This document shows positions 48,257-55,185 of a DNA stretch of 64,000 bases, piece after piece; positions within the stretch are counted from its first letter, which is position 1, and each line of letters starts with the position of its first letter. The DNA is from UBA7672 sp963738625 (GTDB lineage: Bacteria > Pseudomonadota > Alphaproteobacteria > Caulobacterales > Hyphomonadaceae): NCBI GenBank assembly GCA_963738625.1, contig CAVTXH010000002.1:186001-250000 (forward strand), in the 5' to 3' direction. The position numbers were made by a program, and so were the translations under genes. The notes beneath the pieces were generated by a model. That model was not told the DNA's origin, did not search any database, and saw only the letters and a list, made by a program, of their open reading frames with translations.

Positions 48257-48388
48257 AATGGCAGGCTCCTTCAGCTGGTTGCGGATGCCTGCCAGTTTGA
48301 ACGATTAGCCCTGGCGGTGTCCGCTCTCATAGCATCTGGAACCAGATCTCCAGCGGCTTGTCTTGGGCTTCGGCTGGCAGCGCCGCCT

Positions 48389-48895
48389 TCACGAGGGCCG
48401 GGAACTTTTTTTAAACGCCTCTTGCGCGGCCTCGTCGGCTTTGGGGTGGCGTGGGCGCACCGACAAGCGTGTGAAGTCGAGCTGCTTCAAGACCCGTTCG
48501 ACCTGGCGCTCAGAGAGGTCGACGCCAAAGCGCACCTTGATCTCACCCTGAAGATCGACACAACGCCAGCGCACCATGCCGGTGACGGCGACATCAGGAC
48601 CCTCCTCGACGAGTTCGGCCAACTCGGCCTTCTGCTCCTCGCTCAACCGCGAGGGCCGGCCCGGCCGCTGCCGGTCGCTCAAGCCCTCGATGCCTTCCTC
48701 ATTGTAGCGGTGAACCCAATCGCGCAGCGTCTGGCGGTCCATCCCCGCCGCCTCAGCCGCCTCGGTCCGCGACGCCCCTTCCAGCACCAGCGCGAGCGCC
48801 AACAGACGCCGAGCCTGAGCCACGTCCTTCGACCGCCGCGCCGCCGCTCGCAACTCCCCGGCCGACAACTCGTCCCGCTCGATCGCAACCGCCAT
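48389..48895 (-). CDS. IS630 transposase, N-terminal part (first frame)
   Basis: 168 residues with the HTH of IS630 transposases (EAAEAAGMDRQTLRDWVHRY and RPSRLSEEQKAELAELV). The frame ends soon after AQEAFKK at a run of seven A; shifting frame there continues with FPALVKAALPAEAQDKPLEIWFQ up to the IS110 junction. Frame change at an A run is known for IS630 elements expressed through programmed frameshifting or slippage. Confidence 0.82.
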   Translation of the reverse strand: MAVAIERDELSAGELRAAARRSKDVAQARRLLALALVLEGASRTEAAEAAGMDRQTLRDWVHRYNEEGIEGLSDRQRPGRPSRLSEEQKAELAELVEEGPDVAVTGMVRWRCVDLQGEIKVRFGVDLSERQVERVLKQLDFTRLSVRPRHPKADEAAQEAFKKSSRPS

Positions 48896-49010
48896 CGCCT
48901 CCCTCCATGCGACTCAATCGCTTGAAGGAATCACGCTCGCCTCGACCCGGGAATCCCCCCGAGTCAGAATTTCAGACGGCTGGTATGAGACCTTGTTGCA
49001 GGCCAAATCA

Positions 49011-49071
49011 TACCGAGCGGTAAGATTATCCTTGCGAAAACGATTTTATGGTCATATCTTACCGAGCGGGA
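49011..49071. promoter_or_regulatory. Twin operator-like sites upstream of hipBA
   Basis: TACCGAGCGGTA (49011-49022, dyad TACCG-AG-CGGTA) and TACCGAGCGGGA (49060-49071) lie just before hipB. HipB-type repressors bind repeated dyads in their own promoter. A third partial copy (CCGAGCGGTAAGA, 46276-46288) is on the far side of the IS630 element. Confidence 0.6.
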
Positions 49072-49080
49072 AGGTGAGCC

Positions 49081-49323
49081 ATGATTAGTGACGCAAGGGA
49101 ATTCGGAGAAATGGTGGCGCAAGCCCGCAAGGTGCTTGGGATCACCCAACGCGATCTCGCACTCGCCATCAATACCGGCGAGCGCTTCATTGTCGATTTG
49201 GAAGCCGGCAAGCCGACCGCTCAGCTCGGCAAGGCGCTCGCCGCAGCGAAGGCTGCCGGGATCCGGCTGGAGGATGTCTCCGACCGGCCGCGCGGCGCGC
49301 TCCCTAGGTCGGCGTCTTCATGA
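49081..49323 (+). CDS. hipB: HipB-like XRE antitoxin/repressor
   Basis: An 80-residue helix-turn-helix protein (FGEMVAQARKVLGITQRDLALAINTGERFIVDLEAGKP) that matches HipB: it should neutralise HipA and repress the operon through the twin dyads upstream. The gene overlaps hipA by 4 bases. GGAAGGTGAG precedes the ATG. Confidence 0.88.
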   Translation: MISDAREFGEMVAQARKVLGITQRDLALAINTGERFIVDLEAGKPTAQLGKALAAAKAAGIRLEDVSDRPRGALPRSASS

Positions 49324-50624
49324 TACTGTCGATCGCCGCCGAAGGGACGCCGGTCGGCGCGATCGAGACGACGCCGCAGGGGCCGCTGATTCGCTACGAG
49401 GCGAGCTGGCGTAAATCGGGCGAGGCCTTTCCGATTTCGCTGACTATGCCGTTGACCGGCGAGCAGTGGGACCCCGAAATCGCTATGCCTTGGCTGATGA
49501 ACCTTCTTCCTGAGGGCGACCCGCTTCGCGCGATGACCCGCGCTCTCGGCATCGCCGCTGAGGACATCGTCGGGCTGATCTCGCGCGCGGGCCGCGACCT
49601 CGCGGGAGCGCTGACCATTTTTGAGGAGAGGGACGGCGGCGAGCCCGCCTACCTGCCGATCGACGGCCCCGACAGCCTCGAACGGATCATCGAGGAGCTG
49701 CCGGCCAAGCCCTTCCTTGTGGGTGACGACGGCGTCTCGATGAGCCTCGCGGGCGCGCAGGAAAAGCTGCCGCTAGCGATCATTGACGGCAAGCTGGCGG
49801 TGCCGGTGAACGGCGCACCTTCCCGGCATATCCTCAAGCCCGATAATCCCCGCCTTGCCGGCAGTGTCCAAAACGAGGCGTTGTGCATGGTGCTCGCACG
49901 ACGTTGCGGGTTACCTGTCGCCGAAACGACCACGGGTGTCGCCGGCGCGCGCAGCTATCTCCTGGTGCAGCGTTACGACCGGGTCGGCGACGGCGATCGG
50001 GTGACGCGGCTTCATCAGGAGGACTTTTGTCAGGCGCTCGGCCGTCCGCCGGCGGCGAAGTACGAGCACAACGGCTCCGGCATCAAGGGACCGTCGCTCG
50101 CCGAAATGTTCGCGCTGGTCCGCGCGAACATGACCGCCCGCGACATCACGCGCCTGCTCGACGCGGTGATCTTCAACATCGCGATCGGTAATGTTGACTC
50201 TCACGCCAAGAACTATTCGATCCTCTTGTCGCCCAACCGGGCCGAGCTGGCGCCGCTCTACGACCTGATGACAGGCCTGGCATGGGCCAACATCACCCAG
50301 AACCACGCGCAGGACGTCGGCGGCAAAAGACGCGGCCGATATATCTACGGCCGCCACTGGCGACGCATGGCCGAGGCCGCGGGCCTCGCCGCCACGGCGA
50401 GCGTGCGAAGGGTGGGCCAGCTCGCCGACCGTATCCTCGCCGAGCTTCCGGCCGCCCGCGACGAGGTCGCCGCCATGCCGGCCGGCCCGGGCGTCTTGCT
50501 CGACGTCTTCGCCGAAGCCATCGTGGAGCGCGCACGCACGGTCACCCGCAATTCGCGAGAGGAAGGGGAAGCCGGGCCGGACGACACGCCGGTCCCCGAG
50601 ACCGACGCAACGAAATACGAGTGA
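49320..50624 (+). CDS. hipA: HipA-family serine/threonine kinase toxin
   Basis: A 434-residue HipA kinase. The N-subdomain begins MILSIAAEGTPVGAIE; the activation-loop serine region MSLAGAQEKLPLA corresponds to E. coli Ser150; catalytic loop GNVDSHAKNYS and the metal-binding Asp in LYDLMTG follow. E. coli HipA phosphorylates glutamyl-tRNA synthetase, causing growth arrest and persistence. A Glu/Asp/Pro-rich C-terminal tail is additional. All key residues visible, so likely active. Confidence 0.9.
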   Translation: MILSIAAEGTPVGAIETTPQGPLIRYEASWRKSGEAFPISLTMPLTGEQWDPEIAMPWLMNLLPEGDPLRAMTRALGIAAEDIVGLISRAGRDLAGALTIFEERDGGEPAYLPIDGPDSLERIIEELPAKPFLVGDDGVSMSLAGAQEKLPLAIIDGKLAVPVNGAPSRHILKPDNPRLAGSVQNEALCMVLARRCGLPVAETTTGVAGARSYLLVQRYDRVGDGDRVTRLHQEDFCQALGRPPAAKYEHNGSGIKGPSLAEMFALVRANMTARDITRLLDAVIFNIAIGNVDSHAKNYSILLSPNRAELAPLYDLMTGLAWANITQNHAQDVGGKRRGRYIYGRHWRRMAEAAGLAATASVRRVGQLADRILAELPAARDEVAAMPAGPGVLLDVFAEAIVERARTVTRNSREEGEAGPDDTPVPETDATKYE

Positions 50625-50803
50625 CGCGCCTTCAGTCAAGTCAGGCACGCGACGGATACCGGCGCGATCTGGTCCGGACCTATCTCGAACGGGACGACCC
50701 ACAGTTCGGCCCCCGCATTCCGGCGGAAACCCTTCATCGCCGGTCTCGCCAGTTGTGCTTCGGATCGCAACTCCATGAAGATCAATTATTTGGCGCGACC
50801 TAG
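50621..50803 (+). pseudogene. Remnant of an AAA/DUF4143 ATPase
   Basis: A 60-codon frame from a GTG overlapping the hipA stop. YRRDLVRTYLERDDPQFGPR and IPAETLHR match the region just after the ATPase core in AAA_14/DUF4143 proteins; both the P-loop half and the C-terminal DUF4143 part are absent. It is a decayed fragment left after recombination. The rest of 50804-50998 shows no gene. Confidence 0.65.
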
Positions 50804-50998
50804 GCACACTGCAGGCACAGTTGGCGCTGCGCTTTCTTCACAGACATTGTGGCATCGCCGGGTAGGGAAGACGCGATCTCGAACGACTTATAGAAAGAGC
50901 CTGCGTGCGGTGATGCCCTGATCCAACAGTGTTCAGCCGGCGACCGGCGCGCGGATCGGCGGCGAGCATCCGTCGAGAGCAGCATTCTTTTGGGGGAG

Positions 50999-51539
50999 AT
51001 GATGTCGGATTGGACACAGCACTTCGTTTTCGACGTGGAGGCTGATGGGCCGTGCCCTGGCCTGTACAACATGATCTCGTTTGGTCTTGTCTCCGTGGCG
51101 GATCCTTCCCGCAGCTTTCTCGGCGACGTGGCGCCAGCGATCGAACTCGCCGGGTATTCCGCGAGCGCGCGCGGTCAGCGGCATATCCTTCGATGCACAG
51201 AAAGCCTTCGCTGAACCGGGGGCGGTGATGGCAGCCGCGGTGAAATGGCTGGACGAGATAACGAAGGGAAGACTCCCGGTATTCTGGTCGGACAATCCCG
51301 CCTTCGATTGGCAATTCTGGAACTGGTACTGCCACAAATACATGGGGGCAAATCCGGCCGGCTTCAGTGCCCGCCGAATTGGTGATCTTGATGCCGGTCG
51401 CAGGAATGATCCGTTCAACGCCTCTGGCTGGAAGAAGCAGCGTGTCACCAAGCACACCCATAATCCGGTCGATGATGCCCGCGGAAACGCTGAGGGACTC
51501 CGCTGGATACTTCAGCAAATGGGGAGACTGGCGAGTTGA
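50999..51539 (+). pseudogene. DEDDh-type 3'-5' exonuclease-like gene, frameshifted
   Basis: Two frames joined near 51165-51180 make one protein: FVFDVEADGPCPGLYNMISFG with the DxE motif in the first, and VSGISFDAQKAF, LPVFWSDNPAFDWQFW and HTHNPVDDARGNA (HxxxxD) in the second. The junction is in a GAGCGCGCGCGG tract, which favours slippage or a sequencing error. Intact, it would resemble RNase T/DnaQ-like exonucleases. The first ATG could be 50999 or 51002. Confidence 0.7.
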
Positions 51540-51723
51540 AGCGCAGCTGTGACGTTCTTGAGCTAAGTCGCAGCAAGGCGAGCGTCACGGCCTGACCATC
51601 CCGCATCGTCCACGTTCATCAGATTGACGACGATCACGCGGTGCTGGTCGTTTAGTGTGTTCGATTTGCTGAGATCATTGCGCCCACTTCGATCTTGACG
51701 TTGCTACGGGTAATCAGTACATC

Positions 51724-52005
51724 ATGATCGAGTTTGAATGGGATGACGAAAAGGCCTTTGAGAACCGTCGCAAGCATGGCGTGAGTTTCGAACTTGCGGC
51801 CAAGGCCTTTAGGGACCCTTTGGCTGTTGAATGGATCGATCAGCGCGAAGACTACGGCGAAGAGCGGACAATCCTGCTTGGCATGACCGACGGTACCATC
51901 CTTGTTGTCGTTTACACCGAACGCGATGAACGCATCCGACTGATTTCCGCTCGCAAGGCGCTCCGAGATGAAAAAGACATCTACTACCGTGAGAATGGAG
52001 CGTGA
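51724..52005 (+). CDS. brnT: BrnT-family ribonuclease toxin
   Basis: A 93-residue DUF497/BrnT toxin: IEFEWDDEKAFENRRKHGVSF at the N-terminus, FRDPLAVEWIDQREDYGEERTILLGM and RERIRLISARKA-like C-terminal block (IRLISARKALRDE). BrnT cleaves RNA and is normally countered by BrnA. The downstream partner here is an XRE-type protein rather than canonical BrnA. The two genes overlap. Confidence 0.9.
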   Translation: MIEFEWDDEKAFENRRKHGVSFELAAKAFRDPLAVEWIDQREDYGEERTILLGMTDGTILVVVYTERDERIRLISARKALRDEKDIYYRENGA

Positions 52006-52357
52006 TGGCACGCTTACCCGCGTTGTTGCTGGCAGGAAAAAGCTGATCAAGCCCGCCAGGCCGCGCGAAATGACTGAGGCCGAACTGCTGGCCGCTGCCA
52101 GATCAGATCCGGATAATCCACCACTGGCGAGGAAGAGCGTTCAACTCCTGAAGCGCGTGCCGCGCGTCCAGACGCTCCGCCGAGCACTCTCGTTGACGCA
52201 GCAGGAATTTGCTGCGCGCTACCATATTCCGCTCGGAACGCTGCGTGATTGGGAGCAGGGACGATCTTCTCCGGATCAACCCGCGCGAGCCTATCTGACG
52301 GTGATCGCGAGAGATCCGGAGCACGTTAGAAAGGCATTGCAGCGCGAGTCTGCTTAG
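51995..52357 (+). CDS. XRE-type putative antitoxin paired with BrnT
   Basis: A 120-residue protein. The N-terminal half (KPARPREMTEAELLAAARSDPDNPPL) resembles the acidic-helix region of BrnA-like antitoxins; the C-terminal half is an XRE/NadS-like helix-turn-helix (LRRALSLTQQEFAARYHIPLGTLRDWEQGRSSPDQPARAYL). The position immediately downstream of brnT with an 11-bp overlap supports an antitoxin/repressor role. Start 51995 (MERDG) is preferred to 51968, which overlaps brnT more deeply. Confidence 0.75.
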   Translation: MERDGTLTRVVAGRKKLIKPARPREMTEAELLAAARSDPDNPPLARKSVQLLKRVPRVQTLRRALSLTQQEFAARYHIPLGTLRDWEQGRSSPDQPARAYLTVIARDPEHVRKALQRESA

Positions 52358-52435
52358 CAGCTGGCAGTCGTGAGCAAAGCGCGATCGGCCGCTGACAAGT
52401 CGTATGTTGCTCCAACCTAGTGGAGTCATGCGGGT

Positions 52436-52520
52436 AGGACCAGGCGGAATGCAGAGCTCGTTCGGTCGCGGCTCCGTGGAAGTCGCCAGAAGTGTCCCCT
52501 GCAGTCGCGCAGTGAGCAGC
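52436..52520 (+). repeat. 85-bp duplicated 3' fragment of an AlpA-like gene
   Basis: By eye about 80 of 85 bases match 57641-57725, the 3' part of the helix-turn-helix gene at 57422-57739 (RRNAELVRSRL...RSEQ). No upstream part of the gene is present here. The remainder of 52358-52694 shows no gene. Confidence 0.85.
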
Positions 52521-52694
52521 CGCATGAGGCAAATTTCAGTGCGCTAAATCCAGGATACGTGCGAGTTTAGGCTGTCGGCTCGGTTCCGCCCGCGGCCTGC
52601 ACCAGACCCCAACAGCCCGGCACTTCGGCTAAGCTCTTGGACTTCGGTTTTTGCCCGGTTAGGCCGGGAGCTCATAACCTTCGGACAGCAACCT

Positions 52695-53633
52695 TCAGCC
52701 CCAGCCTTTGTTTGGTGACCAGTCGCCTGCCGCCGCTGCCGCGTTCGTCGCGCTGAGGCCGACCGGCATGAGGAAGCGGCGCAGCGCCTCCAGCAGGTCT
52801 GGAAATGACGGCGGAACCAGCGTCGGCTGCGTCCGCGTGAGAAACGCGTTCCACTGCGCCAGTTTGTCAGCACGTGCGGCGAAGTCCGCCGTCAGGCAGC
52901 CGGGCCAGTCGGCGGGGAGCGCCGTCTTGCGCCGTTCGAAGGTCTTGGAGATCGCAGCAGCCAGCTCGGCGCGCTTGAACGGGAAGGTGCAGGAGATCGC
53001 CCAGAGATCATAATGGTCCTTGAGTCGGCCGGTGAGTGCGTCGAACCGCACCATGGCTTCGAACTTCTCGGCGACGACGGTTTCGGGCGGATAGGCGCGG
53101 ATGCTCGCCGCCGGCAGTTCGAGAAGAAGTGTGGGAAATGCGATGTCCAGCGGCTGCGGATGAACGGCGTCGCCATAGCCGATGTCGATCTGGACCGGGA
53201 TACGTGTCGTCTTGAGCCGCGCCTCCAGCTTCACGCGCAGACCAGGATACTGGTCCTCTTCCCGCATCGGTTCGACGCCGACGCTGTCGGCGTCGAAGAG
53301 AAGTCCATCAGCATGATGATCATCATCGCCAGCTCCGTCAGTGGCGCACAGACCGGTGAAAAAGGCGGCGGCCGTCGCCACGTCGTTGTCGCCGACGCCG
53401 AGCAGGTCGAGATCGCCGGTCGCCCGGAAAGGCGCATCGGTCCAGGTCGTGAACAGCATCGCGCCCTTGAGGATGAAGCGGTCGCGCATGGGCGAACGCG
53501 ACAGGCGGTAGAGCAAGCGCTCGACCGCGTAGCGGACCAGCAGACGCTGGAAGTCGGTTCCCTCCTTGCGGGCGGCGTTGAGAAGGCGCTGGCGCACCGA
53601 GGCGGCGACATCGCTGACGGGCTTGCGGGTCAT
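52695..53633 (-). CDS. abiEii: AbiEii-type nucleotidyltransferase toxin
   Basis: A 312-residue type IV toxin. Family motifs: FILKGAMLF (about residues 53-61), ATGDLDLLGVGD with the metal-binding Asp74 and Asp76, and later VQIDIGYGDAV and VVAEKFEAMVRFDALTGRLKDHYDLW. AbiEii enzymes transfer nucleotides (GTP in the lactococcal type; related MenT toxins modify tRNA), stopping growth, with abortive phage resistance reported for some. It overlaps the antitoxin gene by 4 bases. Confidence 0.9.
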   Translation of the reverse strand: MTRKPVSDVAASVRQRLLNAARKEGTDFQRLLVRYAVERLLYRLSRSPMRDRFILKGAMLFTTWTDAPFRATGDLDLLGVGDNDVATAAAFFTGLCATDGAGDDDHHADGLLFDADSVGVEPMREEDQYPGLRVKLEARLKTTRIPVQIDIGYGDAVHPQPLDIAFPTLLLELPAASIRAYPPETVVAEKFEAMVRFDALTGRLKDHYDLWAISCTFPFKRAELAAAISKTFERRKTALPADWPGCLTADFAARADKLAQWNAFLTRTQPTLVPPSFPDLLEALRRFLMPVGLSATNAAAAAGDWSPNKGWG

Positions 53634-54238
53634 GTCAGCGTCTCAAGATGCGGGCGCATGACGTTCTCGACGCGGCAGATCTTGGCGAGGCGGCCGATTT
53701 CGGCATGTGTCGCCTTGCGCGATCTGAGACCGTCGCGCAGGGCCTCGATCGCAACGTCAGAGCCGATACGGCTGCGGTATTTGAAGCAGTCGACAATGGT
53801 CTTGGCGGACGAGGTGATCGGCACGGAGACGCCATCGACGGCGTGAAGCTCAACCCCGGCCCGCAGCGCCGCTTCACCGGCGCGCAGGATGCGCAGCTTG
53901 ACCGGGGGCGATGTCGGCGCCCAGGCTTTCGACGGCAGCAGCATCCACACCTCGTGCGGCAGCTGCGTCGTCAGCCCATGGAATTGCAGGGCCGAGAGAA
54001 GGGCGATCACCCCCTTGGGGGCAGCCAGCGCCGCTTCGGCGAGGCTTCGGCTGGCTGACATGTCGGCGTCGGCCAGCTCATAGAAGCCGCGAGTCGGGCG
54101 CACCAGCACTCCTTCTTCGACGAGGCGCGCGAGCGTCATGCGCGGCACGCCGATCGCTTCAAAGTCGCGGGCGCGGGCCAGGCCGGTTTTGCGGGCGAAG
54201 GCCAGCGCGCGATTGCGTGATGTGGTCAGGACAGACAT
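53630..54238 (-). CDS. abiEi: AbiEi-family antitoxin/repressor
   Basis: A 202-residue protein with an N-terminal winged-helix (LARARDFEAIGVPRMTLARLVEEGVLVRPTRGFYEL) and the AbiEi C-terminal domain (GVIALLSALQFHGLTTQLPHEVWMLL, KTIVDCFKYRSRIGSDVAIEALRDGL). The N-terminus represses its own operon by binding two inverted repeats, and the C-terminus counters the toxin. The ATG at 54238 is chosen; the upstream open frame enters the operator. Confidence 0.9.
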   Translation of the reverse strand: MSVLTTSRNRALAFARKTGLARARDFEAIGVPRMTLARLVEEGVLVRPTRGFYELADADMSASRSLAEAALAAPKGVIALLSALQFHGLTTQLPHEVWMLLPSKAWAPTSPPVKLRILRAGEAALRAGVELHAVDGVSVPITSSAKTIVDCFKYRSRIGSDVAIEALRDGLRSRKATHAEIGRLAKICRVENVMRPHLETLT

Positions 54239-54247
54239 GGCGGGGAT

Positions 54248-54293
54248 GTTACAATAACTAGGTATATGTAAACAAGTGCCTAGTTTTCGTAAC
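54248..54293. promoter_or_regulatory. AbiEi operator (dyad with two 15-bp half sites)
   Basis: Left half GTTACAATAACTAGG (54248-54262); right half, read as complement, GTTACGAAAACTAGG (54279-54293). Twelve of 15 positions match in strict symmetry around a 16-bp AT-rich centre, 10 bp upstream of the abiEi ATG. This agrees with AbiEi autoregulation through inverted repeats in other systems. Confidence 0.85.
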
Positions 54294-54384
54294 GCCCTGC
54301 GGGAAGGGCTTGGTACACGGCCGACGGTTTGACAGCCTGTCTTTTGGTACACCGACGGTGGACCAATCGCCGGATTCATACACC

Positions 54385-54699
54385 GCAGGAAGCGTCGGGA
54401 TCGCCGTCGCACTGACGCCTCAACGCTACCAGTCGGGAGCCATCGACATCCAGGGATCGATCTCCAAGCGCGGCGATGGAGAGGTTCGCGTCCTGCTGTT
54501 TGAGGCGGCGCGATCCATGATGATACGCTACAAGCTCAACTCCGCGTTGAAATCCTGGGGCCTAAGACTGGCGAAGAAGCGCGGCATGAAGCGGGCTGCC
54601 ATTGCAGTCGCCCGCAAGCTTGCCGCGATCCTGCACCGGATGTGGCTGGATGGCTCGGCGTTCTGCTTCATGCGCCAGGCTGAGCTGCCGTCGGCATAA
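54385..54699 (+). pseudogene. IS110-family transposase C-terminal remnant
   Basis: About 104 codons matching the Tnp20 end of an IS110 transposase of another subgroup: LTPQRYQSGAIDIQGSISKRGDGEV, AARSMMIRYKLNSALKSWGLRLAKKRGMKRA, and VARKLAAILHRMWLDGSAF. No N-terminal DEDD domain, no start of its own. Confidence 0.8.
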
Positions 54700-55185
54700 C
54701 TCAGCCTTCGCTTTCACCAATCGAATTTCGTCCCGGCCTGTCCGGCAGACGAGCGACCAGGAGCAAAAGACCGGCGGTGAGTTCGCTATTTTGCATGTCG
54801 TCCCGATCCTCACCCGATCGACAGCACGACGCTGGAGTGCCTGAGGCCTGAGCCCCGCCGACCCGATGACGGCATGCGCCGCTGACGCTGTTTGCATCAT
54901 CCGAGCGCGAACTACTGCATGGCCCTGGATGCTCGCTTCGCCACCCGACGACGATGATCGATTGCAGATTGAAGGATGTTCAGATGAGAGCATGATGCTC
55001 GGGCAGAGTCAGATCCACCCACTACTGCAAGATAAAGCACCTGCGGTGCGTCGGGCCTTAGGGCCCTGTCTGCACATAGAAGTTTCCACCGCATCTTCGC
55101 GTAACGCTTGCGGTGCGTGTGATCGGGCTTCAGGCGCGGGTTGCAAGCGCTGGAAGTCATGCGAGGAGTCGGCATTCTCGTCGTC
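54700..55185. other. Gene-free region before the relaxase
   Basis: About 490 bp without a credible gene. Its position directly upstream of a relaxase gene makes it the best place for an origin of transfer, but I could not assign a nick site or an inverted repeat with confidence. Confidence 0.35.

Larger units (their letters stand above)
46816..48335 (-). mobile_element. IS110/IS1111-type element inserted in IS630
   Basis: The ends are defined by the interruption in the IS630 transposase gene: IS630 sequence stops after WFQ at about 48336 and resumes at 46815. Length about 1.5 kb, no clear terminal inverted repeats and no long target duplication, as expected of this family. Confidence 0.8.
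46301..48986 (-). mobile_element. IS630-family element interrupted by an IS110-type element
   Basis: Short inverted ends ATACCAGCCG (46301-46310) and CGGCTGGTAT (48977-48986) bracket a split IS630 transposase gene. Removing the inserted segment 46816-48335 rejoins WFQ with DEARIGQKG, restoring the family sequence WFQDEARIGQKG exactly. Exact outer ends are approximate by a few bases. Confidence 0.8.

Noticed and set aside
51695..51723. TTGACG-N17-TACATC as a promoter for brnT
   Set aside because: The -10 would abut the brnT start codon, placing the transcript start inside the gene; the -10 match is also poor.
54562..54993. A 143-codon minus-strand frame near the IS110 remnant
   Set aside because: Mostly antisense to the transposase remnant and without any family signal.
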